The notes under the pieces are model-generated. The model worked only from the letters and a program-made list of their open reading frames with translations. It was not told where the DNA came from and made no database searches. Of a stretch of DNA of 64,000 nt, positions 27,720 through 37,463 are shown one piece after another. This stretch comes from Mesonia oceanica (GTDB taxonomy: Bacteria; Bacteroidota; Bacteroidia; Flavobacteriales; Flavobacteriaceae): positions 310,001-374,000 of the forward strand of contig NZ_CABVMM010000002.1 of assembly GCF_902499555.1 (NCBI RefSeq), given 5' to 3'. How positions within the stretch are numbered: the first letter of the stretch is position 1; each line of letters begins with the position of its first letter. Made by a program: the position numbers and the translations under genes.

Positions 27720-30638
27720 ATGAATATAAAACACTTTACTTATCTATTTTTCTTTTTTTCTTTGAGTGTACTTGCTCAGAAAAATCACCCTTTAAAAACA
27801 GAAGATTTCCGCGTTCAAAAAGCTTGGGTAGATAGTACATATAATGCCATGAACTTAGACCAAAAAATAGGTCAATTATTCATGGTCGATATTTTTTCCA
27901 GTAAAAGCAAAGCAGAAACCGATAAAATTAAAGACCTAATCAAAGAAAATTATATTGGAGGGATCATCTTTTCAAAAGGGGGACCCATGCGGCAAGCAAA
28001 ACTCAATAACGAATATCAAGAACTGGCAAATGTGCCGCTTTTGATTGGGATGGATGCTGAATGGGGCTTAGCAATGCGATTGGATTCTACCTATGCTTTC
28101 CCTTGGAATATGACTTTAGGTGCTATTGAAGATAACAAACTTATCAAAAAAACAGGAGCACAAATAGCCAAACATTGTAAACGCTTAGGAGTTCATATCA
28201 ATTTCGCTCCGGTGGTTGATATCAATAACAATCCGGATAATCCTATTATTGGTAATCGTTCTTTTGGCGAAAACAAAGGAAATGTAACAGAAAAAGCGGT
28301 AGCTTTTATGCAAGGAATGCAGAGTGAAGGGGTTTTATCTTCTGCAAAGCATTTTCCCGGTCATGGCGATACAGACGTAGACTCCCATAAATCATTACCC
28401 ACTTTAGATTTTACCAAAAAACGCTTAGATAGTTTAGAATTATATCCCTTTAAAAGAATGATCAAAGAGGGCGTTTCCAGTATTATGATTGGTCATTTAA
28501 ACGTTCCTGCATTAGAACCGAGAATTAATTTTCCTTCTTCCTTATCTAAACCTATTGTGACTGATTTGCTTCAAAAAAAATTAAATTATGAAGGTTTAGT
28601 TTTTACTGATGCTTTAAATATGCGTGGCGTAGCCGATTATGACGAACCCGGAGAGATCGATTTAGCAGCATTTTTAGCAGGAAATGATATTTTACTCATT
28701 TCAGAAAATGTACCCAAAGCAGCCGAAAAAATCAAAGAAGCTTACTTAGCCGATGTCATTTCAGAAAAACGATTGGAAAAATCGGTAAAGAAAATCCTTT
28801 CTGCAAAATATAAAGTCGGTTTAAACCACTACCAACCCGTAGATACCAATTATTTAATTGAAGACCTAAATAGTATTCATAATGATTTGTTGTATGAAGA
28901 ATTAATGGAAAATGCCATTACGGTAATTAAAAACAACAAAGGCATTTTACCTATTAAAAATTTAGAAGATGAGAAAATTGCTTATGTGAATTTAGGGGAA
29001 CATCTAACCGAAACCTCATTTCTTCAGCAATTAAAAAAATATACCGAAATAGATCATGTCCAAGCGGATAATTTAGGAGATTTATTAGAAAAATTAAAAG
29101 ATTATGACTTGGTGATTCTGGGATACCATAAATCCAATTCATCTCCATGGGCATCGTATCACTTTTCAGAAAAAGAACTGGTTTGGCTGCACGAAATTGC
29201 CCGAACCCATCAAACCATTTTAAGTGTATTTGCAAGGCCTTATGCTATTTTAGATATAAAATCGACTACTAATATAGACGGAATTGTATTAGGTTATCAA
29301 AACAGTGAAATTGCTCAACAAAAAACCGCACAAGTGATTTTTGGAGCCATTCCGGCCAAAGGAAAATTACCGGTTAGTTTAGGACAGAATTTTCCGGTCG
29401 GCACAAAGTTTACTACACAAGAACTCCAACGTTTATCTTATGGTTTACCGGAAAGTGTAGGAATCAATTCCGCTAAATTGTATAAAATCGATTCCATTGC
29501 GCAATTAGCTGTAAAAGAAGAAATGACCCCTGGTATTCAAATGTTAGTCGCTCGAAAAGGAAAAGTTATCTATCAGAAGAACTTTGGCTATCATACCTAT
29601 GAAAATGAATTACCAGTAACCGATACTACGATTTACGACTTGGCTTCCCTCACCAAAATTATGGCTACTTTGCCTTTGGTGATGGAGTTGGAAGAGCAAG
29701 GTAAAATTAGTTTAGATACCAAGTTGAAACAATTAATTCCTCTAGCTCAAGATTCCAATAAAGCTGATATTACACTCAAAGAAATGCTGAGCCATTATGC
29801 CAGGTTACAAGCTTGGATTCCTTTCTATACTGCTACACTTTCAAAAGACGGAACTCACGCATCACCTAAGTATTTTCGTTCAGAAAAAACCGATATCTTC
29901 AATGTTCCGGTAAGTGAAAAGTTCTATATGCGAAAAGATATTCAAGATTCTATGTATCAAAAAATCATTGATAGCGATCTTTTAACAAGAAAGGAATATA
30001 AATATAGTGATTTGCCTTATTACTTATTAAAGAAATCCTTAGAGCATTATTATGCCGCTTCACTCCATACCTTAACGCAAAATCACCTGTATGAGTCCTT
30101 GGGAGCTAATTATATGGGATATTTGCCTTTAAGAAAATTCAATATTAACGAAATTGCTCCTTCAGAAGTTGATGATTACTGGCGTTTTAATACCATTCAA
30201 GGAACCGTGCACGATCAAGGTGCTGCAATGTTCGGTGGAATAGGAGGTCATGCTGGTATTTTTAGTAATGCCAATGATGTGGCTAAAATGATGCAAATGT
30301 ATTTAAACAAGGGGAGTTACGGTGGCATTCAATATTTTAAACCGGAAACTATCGATAAATTCAATACGTGTTACTACTGTGAGGATAAAGTAAGAAGGGG
30401 TGTTGGCTTTGATAAACCTCAGTTAGAAAAAGTAGGGCCCACCTGTGGTTGTGTTTCTATGACAAGTTTTGGGCATAGTGGTTTTACGGGAACTTTCGCT
30501 TGGGCAGATCCGGAAGAAGAAATTGTCTATATTTTTCTATCCAATAGAACTTTCCCATTTGCCTCTAATAGAAAGTTGATTTCTCATGACATCAGGACCA
30601 AGATTCAAAAGCTTATCTATGAATCTATTATGTACTAA
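27720..30638 (+). CDS. GH3 glycosidase - serine hydrolase (beta-lactamase fold) fusion
   Basis: 972 residues. Signal peptide (1-20, ending LAQ). GH3 domain about 40-365 with the NagZ-like KHFPGHGDTDVDSHKSLP near 210, then a GH3 C-terminal domain to about 580. A serine hydrolase domain follows (about 590-970): S643-L-T-K646 is the SxxK nucleophile motif and FGHSGFTG fits the HxG/KTG motif. GH3-N relatives cleave N-acetylglucosamine from muropeptides; the second domain resembles penicillin-binding proteins and esterases. A periplasmic role in wall recycling is inferred. Confidence 0.85.
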   Translation: MNIKHFTYLFFFFSLSVLAQKNHPLKTEDFRVQKAWVDSTYNAMNLDQKIGQLFMVDIFSSKSKAETDKIKDLIKENYIGGIIFSKGGPMRQAKLNNEYQELANVPLLIGMDAEWGLAMRLDSTYAFPWNMTLGAIEDNKLIKKTGAQIAKHCKRLGVHINFAPVVDINNNPDNPIIGNRSFGENKGNVTEKAVAFMQGMQSEGVLSSAKHFPGHGDTDVDSHKSLPTLDFTKKRLDSLELYPFKRMIKEGVSSIMIGHLNVPALEPRINFPSSLSKPIVTDLLQKKLNYEGLVFTDALNMRGVADYDEPGEIDLAAFLAGNDILLISENVPKAAEKIKEAYLADVISEKRLEKSVKKILSAKYKVGLNHYQPVDTNYLIEDLNSIHNDLLYEELMENAITVIKNNKGILPIKNLEDEKIAYVNLGEHLTETSFLQQLKKYTEIDHVQADNLGDLLEKLKDYDLVILGYHKSNSSPWASYHFSEKELVWLHEIARTHQTILSVFARPYAILDIKSTTNIDGIVLGYQNSEIAQQKTAQVIFGAIPAKGKLPVSLGQNFPVGTKFTTQELQRLSYGLPESVGINSAKLYKIDSIAQLAVKEEMTPGIQMLVARKGKVIYQKNFGYHTYENELPVTDTTIYDLASLTKIMATLPLVMELEEQGKISLDTKLKQLIPLAQDSNKADITLKEMLSHYARLQAWIPFYTATLSKDGTHASPKYFRSEKTDIFNVPVSEKFYMRKDIQDSMYQKIIDSDLLTRKEYKYSDLPYYLLKKSLEHYYAASLHTLTQNHLYESLGANYMGYLPLRKFNINEIAPSEVDDYWRFNTIQGTVHDQGAAMFGGIGGHAGIFSNANDVAKMMQMYLNKGSYGGIQYFKPETIDKFNTCYYCEDKVRRGVGFDKPQLEKVGPTCGCVSMTSFGHSGFTGTFAWADPEEEIVYIFLSNRTFPFASNRKLISHDIRTKIQKLIYESIMY

Positions 30639-30685
30639 ATCCTCATCTTATTTTAATTTTAAACGTTTTTCAAGTGATAAAGCCG

Positions 30686-30693
30686 TAATTTTG
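30686..30693 (+). promoter_or_regulatory. Possible -7 box for bshA (TAATTTTG)
   Basis: TAATTTTG matches TAnnTTTG 54 bases before the bshA ATG. The upstream box is only a T run, so this is a weak call. Confidence 0.35.
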
Positions 30694-30746
30694 AAAATAG
30701 ACTTACGACTGAACTGAATAGTTTACAGCGTTTAAATTTATAAAGA

Positions 30747-31877
30747 ATGAAAATAGGGATTGTATGTTATCCTACCTTTGGCGGAAGTGGAGTAGTAGCT
30801 ACCGAGTTAGGCATGGCACTTTCAAAAAGGGGACACGAAATACATTTTATCACTTACAAGCAACCGGTGCGATTAGAGCAGCTTTCTTCTAATATTTACT
30901 ACCACGAAGTGAATGTTCCTGAATATCCTTTATTTCATTACCAACCATATGAACTAGCGCTTTCCAGTAAGTTGGTAGATACCATTAAAATGCACAAAAT
31001 TGATTTATTGCACGTGCATTATGCCATTCCGCATGCATATGCAGGTTATATGGCCAAAAAAATGTTACGGGAAGAAGGCATTCAAATCCCGATGGTTACT
31101 ACGTTGCACGGTACCGATATTACTTTAGTAGGCAATCACCCGTTTTATAAACCCGCAGTAACCTTCAGTATTAATAAAAGTGATGTTGTCACTTCGGTTT
31201 CACAAAGCTTGAAAGATGATACCTTAAAATTTTTTGAAATAAAAAAAGATATTCAGGTAATTCCTAATTTTATTGATATTTCAAAAAAGGATAATCCATT
31301 TACCGAATGTCAACGAGGCTTAATGGCAGATGATGATGAAAAAATTGTTACACACATTAGTAACTTTAGAAAAGTAAAACGCATTGATGATGTCGTAAAA
31401 ATCTTCTACAATATTCAAAAAGAAATCAAGGCAAAACTTATCATGGTAGGAGAAGGACCAGAAGTTTCTTCTGCTAAAGATTTAGTGAATGAATTGGGCA
31501 TATCGAAACATGTGATGTTTTTGGGAGAAAGCAATGAAATTAATAAAATACTTTGTTTTTCAGATTTATTCCTATTGCCTTCCGAAAGTGAGAGTTTTGG
31601 TTTGGCTGCTTTAGAAGCAATGATTAATGGAGTTCCAGTGATTTCATCCAATACCGGTGGTTTACCGGAAGTTAATAAGCACGGTTATTCCGGATATTTG
31701 AGCGATGTTGGCGATGTAGAAGAAATGGCTAAAAATGGACTTTCCATTTTAAAAGATGAAAAAAACTTAAAAATCTTTAAAGAGAATGCTAAAAAGATGG
31801 CTACAAAGTTTGATATTCATGCCATTGTTCCACTTTACGAAGAAGTTTACGAAAAGGCCTTGGAACCGGTTAAATAG
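30747..31877 (+). CDS. bshA: N-acetyl-alpha-D-glucosaminyl L-malate synthase BshA
   Basis: 376 residues of a GT4 (GT-B fold) enzyme. The N-terminus MKIGIVCYPTFGGSGVVATELG and HVHYAIPHAYAGYMA are diagnostic of BshA, and SESESFGLAALEAM is the GT4 donor site. It joins UDP-GlcNAc to L-malate, the first step of bacillithiol synthesis. bshB and bshC are not in the window. The 108-base gap to the GH3 gene contains a possible promoter. Confidence 0.92.
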   Translation: MKIGIVCYPTFGGSGVVATELGMALSKRGHEIHFITYKQPVRLEQLSSNIYYHEVNVPEYPLFHYQPYELALSSKLVDTIKMHKIDLLHVHYAIPHAYAGYMAKKMLREEGIQIPMVTTLHGTDITLVGNHPFYKPAVTFSINKSDVVTSVSQSLKDDTLKFFEIKKDIQVIPNFIDISKKDNPFTECQRGLMADDDEKIVTHISNFRKVKRIDDVVKIFYNIQKEIKAKLIMVGEGPEVSSAKDLVNELGISKHVMFLGESNEINKILCFSDLFLLPSESESFGLAALEAMINGVPVISSNTGGLPEVNKHGYSGYLSDVGDVEEMAKNGLSILKDEKNLKIFKENAKKMATKFDIHAIVPLYEEVYEKALEPVK

Positions 31878-31946
31878 CTTTTTAGTTATGTGAAGATGAT
31901 TTAAGTTTAAGGTAGAGCACTCAATACTTTCAAAAAAGAACATAAA

Positions 31947-31979
31947 AAAATCCCGACTAAATTTACTAGTCGGGATTTT
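31947..31979 (+). terminator. Bidirectional terminator
   Basis: AAAATCCCGACTA (31947-31959) pairs perfectly with TAGTCGGGATTTT (31967-31979), flanked by A and T runs. It lies between convergent bshA and the small barrel gene and can serve both. Confidence 0.85.
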
Positions 31980-31998
31980 AGTTTATGATAAAATGAAT

Positions 31999-32499
31999 TT
32001 AGAATTGATACCTCACCCCAATCGCAAAATCAGGCACAAAATCATCAATTACTTCATAATCAGAAAAACCAATTTCCGGTCTTAAATCGGCAAATACTTG
32101 TAATGGGATATCAAAACTGTATTCAATACCAATATTTCCGGCAGCATATAAAAAAGCTCCGTCATCGTGATCGTGATGATCCGGATAATGATGGTTGTCA
32201 TCAACCACTCCTAAACCACCACCGGCACCCACATACCAGTTAAAACCACCTTCAATATTCCAAACCCATTGGTACAAAGCAGTTGCTTTTACTAAATCAA
32301 AATGAGAATCATTACGCCAACCTAAATCGAATTCTAAACGATTATTATCGGCTCCCACTTTTCTTTGGTAAGAAACTTCTGCACCAACTCCATTAGCTCC
32401 CCCTAAACGAAGACCTAATGCATTGTTTGCTATTTCTTGTGCTTGGATGGTAAAAAACGTTCCTATTATAAAAATAGAAGTAAAAAATAATTTTTTCAT
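31999..32499 (-). CDS. Small outer-membrane beta-barrel protein
   Basis: 166 residues: signal peptide (MKKLFFTSIFIIGTFFTIQAQ), amphipathic strands, and a C-terminal GVRYQF ending in Phe as expected for a barrel inserted by BamA. A His/Asp-rich loop (DDNHHYPDHHDHDDG, about residue 100) is striking and could bind metal. No family name can be given with certainty; it resembles OmpW-like eight-strand proteins. It is transcribed alone. Confidence 0.7.
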   Translation of the reverse strand: MKKLFFTSIFIIGTFFTIQAQEIANNALGLRLGGANGVGAEVSYQRKVGADNNRLEFDLGWRNDSHFDLVKATALYQWVWNIEGGFNWYVGAGGGLGVVDDNHHYPDHHDHDDGAFLYAAGNIGIEYSFDIPLQVFADLRPEIGFSDYEVIDDFVPDFAIGVRYQF

Positions 32500-32523
32500 A
32501 ATTTGCTTTTTTTATTTCTAGAA

Positions 32524-32553
32524 CAAATATATTTCTTTCGTACCTCCCTAAAA
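32524..32553 (-). promoter_or_regulatory. Promoter for the small barrel gene
   Basis: On the minus strand: TTTT (32550-32553; one mismatch to TTTG), 18 bases, then TATATTTG (32524-32531), which fits TAnnTTTG. It is about 25 bases before the ATG. Confidence 0.45.
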
Positions 32554-32652
32554 CAGTGGCTTCGCCAAATATTTGTTAATCTTACTTAACAAAAGTTAAA
32601 TCCATAATTCAGTACAATATTTCCTAAAGTTGTACCTTAGTAAAAAATTCTT

Positions 32653-35571
32653 TTGAAAGAGAAACTTCTACATTTATCCCAACAGCTTCAAGGTGAATTT
32701 TATGCTAACCAATTAGTCAAATCACTTTACGCTACAGACGCTTCTGTTTATCGTGAACTCCCTTTAGCCGTAGCTTTACCTAAAACAGTAAAAGACATTC
32801 AATTGCTTATTCAGTTTTGTGTAGAAAACAACACCAGCCTCATTCCAAGAGCTGCGGGAACTTCTTTGGCAGGACAATGTGTAGGTGATGGAATTGTGGT
32901 CGATATTTCAAAATACTTTACAAAAATCATTCAACTGAAGGAAGAGGAAAAAACAGTAAGGCTCCAACCGGGCGTGATTCGAGACGATTTGAATCGCTAT
33001 TTAAAACCCTATAATTTATTTTTTGGTCCCAATACCTCTACTTCTAACCGATGTATGATAGGTGGAATGACAGGAAATAATTCCAGTGGGACTACTTCTA
33101 TAAAATACGGAGTTACCCGCGATAAAATTCTTGAAATGAAATGCCTCCTATCTGATGGGAGCGAAGCTACTTTTAAAGCTTTAACCGCAGAAGAATTTCA
33201 ACAAAAGTGTCGGCTTTCTACCTTAGAAGGAAAAATTTACCGTGAACTTTATGAATTATTGAAGCCCAAAGAAATTCAAGAAGAAATACATCAGAAGTTC
33301 CCAAAAGGGGATATTCATAGGCGAAATACCGGATATGCCATCGATGAAATCATTACTACTGAAATCTTTTCAGAAAACACCCAAAAATTAAATATCTGTA
33401 AACTTCTTGCCGGAAGTGAAGGCACATTAGCTTTTACAACAGAACTTACCCTACAATTAGACGATTTACCTCCAAAATACTCTGCTCTAATAGCAGCGCA
33501 TTTCCATAGTATTGAAGATTGCTTAGCGGCCGTTGCTCCGGTGATGAAACATTCGCTATTCACATGCGAGATGATGGATAAAACCATTTTAGATTGCACA
33601 AAAAGCAATTTAAAATATAAAGAAAATCGCTTTTTTATTGAAAAAGATCCACAAGCGATTTTAATGTTGGAAGTCCGTGACCATCACGAGAAGGATTTAG
33701 AAATTCAATTAAATTCACTTCTAGACGAACTGACAGAACATACGAATAGTTACGCACAGCCCATTTTAAAAGGAGAGCATATAGAAATGGCCATAGAACT
33801 TCGCAAAGCAGGACTCGGTTTGCTAGGGAATATGGATGGGGATGAAAAAGCAGTGGCTTGTATTGAAGATACGGCAGTGAGCATTCCTAATTTGGCAAAT
33901 TACATTAATGAGTTCACCGCAATTATGAAAAGTTATGGTCAGCGAGCCGTGTATTACGCCCATGCTGGAGCGGGAGAATTACATTTACGTCCCATTCTTA
34001 ATTTAAAAGTGGGCAAGGACGTAAAACTTTTTAAGCAAATTACGCACGATGTAGCACGATTGGTTAAAAAATATAAAGGTTCCTTAAGTGGAGAACATGG
34101 GGATGGACGATTGCGTGCCGAATTTATTCAGGAAATGGTGGGAGAGAAGAACTATCAGCTTTTTATTCAAGTGAAGAAACTCTTTGATCCGCAGGAAATT
34201 TTTAATCCCGGAAAGATTGTTTTTGCCGCCCCCATGGAAACTTCCTTACGTTATGTTCCCGACCGAAAAGAACCGGAAATTAAAACTATTCAAGACTTTT
34301 CTGACACCAACGGAATCTTAAGGGCTATTGAAAAATGTAATGGAACGGGGGATTGTCGAAAAAGTATCGAAGCAGGCGGAACCATGTGTCCAAGTTACCG
34401 TGCGACCAAAAATGAAAAAGATACCACTCGTGGTCGTGCCAATGTATTGCGCGAATTTTTAACGCAAAGTGAAAAGCCGAATCAATTTAATCACGAAGAA
34501 ATAAAAGAAGTACTTGATTTGTGTTTAAGCTGTAAAGGCTGTAAAAGCGAATGTCCATCTAATGTAGATATGGCATCGTATAAAGCGGAGTTTTTATACC
34601 AATACCAAAAAGAAAATGGATTCAGTTTTAGAAATAAACTCTTTGCCCATAACAATAAAGCCAATCAATTAGGAGCAAAATTTTCAGGAATCACGAATAC
34701 CTTGTTTGCTAATTCTATTTCCAGTGGACTCCTCAAAAAAATGATGGGTGTTGCCCCACAACGTTCCTTACCTAAAGTGTCCAAAAAGAGTTTACGAGAA
34801 CTAATCACTTCTGGAGAACTTAGTGTACGACCAAATAAAAAAACAGGAAGTGTTTATCTATTTATTGATGAATTCACCAACTTATTAGATACCACCATTG
34901 GTATTGATACCATTGAATTACTAGTAGGTTTGGGCTACGAAGTAAAAAGTATTGACCATGAGGAAAGTGGAAGAAGCTATATTTCTAAAGGTTTTTTAGA
35001 GGAAGCAAAAGTCTTAGCCAATAAAAACATTCAAGTGTTTAAAGACTTGATTTCAGAAGAGATTCCGTTAATAGGTATTGAACCTTCGGCTATTTTATCA
35101 TTTCGTGATGAATACCTACGCTTAGCAGAGAATAGGCAAGAAGCTTCCTCTTTAGCTAAGAACGTGTTTTTAATAGAAGAATTTCTTTCTGCAGAAATCA
35201 AAAAAGGAACTATTTCTTCAACACAATTCAGTAAAGAAAAGAAAACAATTAAAATTCATGGCCATTGTCATCAAAAAGCCATGTCGAATGTAAAGCATAC
35301 GTTTGATTTACTAAATTTACCGGAGAACTTTGAAGTGACGATTATTCCGTCAGGTTGTTGTGGAATGGCCGGTAGTTTCGGTTACGAGAAAGAGCATTAC
35401 GAAATTAGTATGCAAATTGGAGAACAAACGCTCTTTCCGGCAATTAGAAAAGCCAATCCCGAAACTATCATTGTGGCGAATGGTACTAGTTGCCGACATC
35501 AAATTAAAGATGGAACACAAAAAAATGCCCACCATCCGGTGAGCATTTTAAATAAATTTTTATTGAAGTAG
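32653..35571 (+). CDS. FAD-binding and (Fe-S)-binding oxidoreductase (D-lactate/glycolate dehydrogenase-like fusion)
   Basis: 972 residues from a TTG start; no ATG fits. An FAD-binding PCMH domain (PRAAGTSLAGQCVGDG near 75) and FAD-oxidase C-terminal domain (to about 525, ending FNPGKIVF) are fused to a two-cluster ferredoxin domain (CNGTGDC near 562, CLSCKGCKSECPSN near 625) and CCG modules (HGHCHQKAMS, PSGCCGMAGSFGYE). This is the one-chain form of the glycolate oxidase D/E/F complex or D-lactate dehydrogenase. It likely oxidises a 2-hydroxy acid and feeds electrons to quinone; the substrate is unproven. Confidence 0.85.
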   Translation: MKEKLLHLSQQLQGEFYANQLVKSLYATDASVYRELPLAVALPKTVKDIQLLIQFCVENNTSLIPRAAGTSLAGQCVGDGIVVDISKYFTKIIQLKEEEKTVRLQPGVIRDDLNRYLKPYNLFFGPNTSTSNRCMIGGMTGNNSSGTTSIKYGVTRDKILEMKCLLSDGSEATFKALTAEEFQQKCRLSTLEGKIYRELYELLKPKEIQEEIHQKFPKGDIHRRNTGYAIDEIITTEIFSENTQKLNICKLLAGSEGTLAFTTELTLQLDDLPPKYSALIAAHFHSIEDCLAAVAPVMKHSLFTCEMMDKTILDCTKSNLKYKENRFFIEKDPQAILMLEVRDHHEKDLEIQLNSLLDELTEHTNSYAQPILKGEHIEMAIELRKAGLGLLGNMDGDEKAVACIEDTAVSIPNLANYINEFTAIMKSYGQRAVYYAHAGAGELHLRPILNLKVGKDVKLFKQITHDVARLVKKYKGSLSGEHGDGRLRAEFIQEMVGEKNYQLFIQVKKLFDPQEIFNPGKIVFAAPMETSLRYVPDRKEPEIKTIQDFSDTNGILRAIEKCNGTGDCRKSIEAGGTMCPSYRATKNEKDTTRGRANVLREFLTQSEKPNQFNHEEIKEVLDLCLSCKGCKSECPSNVDMASYKAEFLYQYQKENGFSFRNKLFAHNNKANQLGAKFSGITNTLFANSISSGLLKKMMGVAPQRSLPKVSKKSLRELITSGELSVRPNKKTGSVYLFIDEFTNLLDTTIGIDTIELLVGLGYEVKSIDHEESGRSYISKGFLEEAKVLANKNIQVFKDLISEEIPLIGIEPSAILSFRDEYLRLAENRQEASSLAKNVFLIEEFLSAEIKKGTISSTQFSKEKKTIKIHGHCHQKAMSNVKHTFDLLNLPENFEVTIIPSGCCGMAGSFGYEKEHYEISMQIGEQTLFPAIRKANPETIIVANGTSCRHQIKDGTQKNAHHPVSILNKFLLK

Positions 35572-35582
35572 TAGTTTAACTA

Positions 35583-36413
35583 CTATTCAGCAACTATATA
35601 TGTTTCAATTTCTTGAGTTTCTTCCATACTAAAATCAGGAATAGAAGGAATATTAGGGAAATTTAATTCTTCAAAATCATAATTAATAGAAGTCTCACTC
35701 TTAATTAATCCTACATTATCCGCATAATAATTAGTCATTTGGATGGCGTCTTGACTTTGTAAAATAGGAATTTGAAATCCTGAAAGAGAAACGCTTATTT
35801 CTAAATTAACAATAATACCTGCCGATAAAACATCTTGAAACTCTTCTTCATTCACTGTATAAGAATTTAAAAATTCATTTTGAACTGTACGAAGATTATA
35901 TTCAATAGTAAAGGGAACCGTTCCTACTTGAGGTAAATTTACATTTCGAGTAATCACATCATTAATCTGGGTAAGGTTTTCTCCCGAGTTTGCTTCAGCA
36001 TCAAAAACGATGATGTTATTTAATGGAATACTTAAATTATCTAAATCAAGGCCAAAACCAGATAGATCTACACTAAGCTCTCCATTGTAAATTAATTGAT
36101 TATCTGCCATAATTAAACTGCCAGCAGTTAAAATTCCGGTAAAAAAACCTTTTTCATTAATAGAAGCGTCAGATTCTAACTTATAATAAGTAACCCCTTG
36201 TTCTTCAGAAGTAGATTCCACCGTAAGGGTTTCTTGAGAATTGGTAGAAGCTCCATCTTGATAAGTGGTTTCATTATTATAGGTCCAACTGTTCCCTACA
36301 GTTAACGGGAAGTGGTTAGAAATAGTTTCCTCAGCGTCATTGTTATCATCATCAGAACAACTTATAATGGCAAAACTTACTAAAAAGTAAAATAGATACT
36401 TAGGTAATTTCAT
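35583..36413 (-). CDS. Bacteroidota lipoprotein of unknown function
   Basis: 276 residues. The lipoprotein signal ends IISCSDDDNND; the acidic DDD after the Cys is the usual Bacteroidota signal for outer-membrane or surface lipoproteins. The N-terminal HFPLTVGNSWTYNNET is a recurrent motif of secreted beta-rich proteins. No catalytic motif is visible. It lies 37 bases after the phosphoesterase gene, with its own possible promoter, and its stop is 11 bases from the stop of the convergent FAD gene, leaving no room for a terminator between. Confidence 0.7.
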   Translation of the reverse strand: MKLPKYLFYFLVSFAIISCSDDDNNDAEETISNHFPLTVGNSWTYNNETTYQDGASTNSQETLTVESTSEEQGVTYYKLESDASINEKGFFTGILTAGSLIMADNQLIYNGELSVDLSGFGLDLDNLSIPLNNIIVFDAEANSGENLTQINDVITRNVNLPQVGTVPFTIEYNLRTVQNEFLNSYTVNEEEFQDVLSAGIIVNLEISVSLSGFQIPILQSQDAIQMTNYYADNVGLIKSETSINYDFEELNFPNIPSIPDFSMEETQEIETYIVAE

Positions 36414-36431
36414 ATTATTTTGATTTTACCA

Positions 36432-36439
36432 CAAATATA
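36432..36439 (-). promoter_or_regulatory. Possible -7 box for the lipoprotein gene (TATATTTG)
   Basis: On the minus strand TATATTTG matches TAnnTTTG about 20 bases before the ATG at 36413. No good TTTG partner lies upstream. Confidence 0.3.
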
Positions 36440-36450
36440 CTATTTAATAT

Positions 36451-37290
36451 TTATTGTTTAGAGGTAATTGTTATAGCAGCAACTAGATTTTGAATTTCAC
36501 TCAAATCTTCTTCTGTAGAGACCACTTCTTTTTCATAATTTTCTTTTTGAAAATGTTCAAGGTTCCATTTTCCCTTATGATACTCCAAAGAAGTCAAATT
36601 TTCAACCCAATCACCGGAATTTAAATAAAGACAAGTACCAAATTTATTCACTTTCCTTACGATTTGTGGCTGATGAATGTGTCCACAGATTACATATTTG
36701 TAGTTATTTTCGATAGCCAAATCAGAAGCTACTTTTTCAAAATCTTGAATATGTTTAATTGCCTTTTTTACGCTATTTTTAATTTTTTTGGAAAGTGAGA
36801 ATTTTTCACGTTTCATTTTAATCAAGCACCAATTAACAAATCGGTTAATTAAAATAAGAATATCATAACCCCAACCACCTAATTTGGCTAACCATTTTGC
36901 ATTTTGGATAGAAGCATCAAAGACATCGCCATGAAAAAACCAAGCTTTTTTTCCATCTAACTCTAAAACCAATTTATCTAACACAGAAATCTTACCCATT
37001 TTTACATCGGTAAATTTTCGAAGCAAATCGTCATGATTTCCGGTAATATAGAATACCTCTGTACCTTTAGCAGAAAGGTCGATAACCTTTTTAATGACTT
37101 CTAAATGTGATTTAGGGAAGTAACTCTTTCTAAACTGCCAAATATCAACAATATCACCGTTTAAGATAAGTTTTTTGGGCTTAATGCTATCCAAATAAAG
37201 AAGCAGTTCTTTTGCATGGCAACCAAAAGTTCCCAAATGCACATCTGAAATTACAACCAAATCAACTTTTCTCTTTTTCACTCCTAGCAA
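36451..37290 (-). CDS. LpxH-like metallophosphoesterase (UDP-2,3-diacylglucosamine diphosphatase family)
   Basis: 279 residues with the calcineurin-like set: D16-V-H18 (DVHLG), GDIVDIW, GNHDDLLR, HGDVFD and GHIHQP, which hold two metals. The insert between motifs and the overall size fit the LpxH-like family that removes UMP from UDP-diacylglucosamine in lipid A synthesis. Bacteroidota carry several related enzymes, so the substrate is not certain. It precedes the lipoprotein gene in the same direction and faces away from aroC. Confidence 0.75.
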   Translation of the reverse strand: MLGVKKRKVDLVVISDVHLGTFGCHAKELLLYLDSIKPKKLILNGDIVDIWQFRKSYFPKSHLEVIKKVIDLSAKGTEVFYITGNHDDLLRKFTDVKMGKISVLDKLVLELDGKKAWFFHGDVFDASIQNAKWLAKLGGWGYDILILINRFVNWCLIKMKREKFSLSKKIKNSVKKAIKHIQDFEKVASDLAIENNYKYVICGHIHQPQIVRKVNKFGTCLYLNSGDWVENLTSLEYHKGKWNLEHFQKENYEKEVVSTEEDLSEIQNLVAAITITSKQ

Positions 37291-37441
37291 CTTTTCTTAT
37301 GAACAAAGGAATAAAAATAAAACGTTAAGTATATTAATTACAGTTTAAGCTATGTTGAATTAATCGTTATACTTGTAATGGATAAATATGTATTTATCAA
37401 GAGAATGTTATGTAGATTTTTAATTATTTATTGAAAAAAAT

Positions 37442-37449
37442 TACATTTG
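37442..37449 (+). promoter_or_regulatory. Possible -7 box for aroC (TACATTTG)
   Basis: TACATTTG matches TAnnTTTG and lies 15 bases before the ATG at 37464, inside the alternative upstream reading frame. If used, it rules out the start at 37431. Confidence 0.4.
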
Positions 37450-37463
37450 TTGAAAATCAAGTT

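Noticed and set aside
37431..37463. Earlier start for chorismate synthase
   Set aside because: The 11 added residues are not part of the AroC fold, and a likely -7 box overlaps them.
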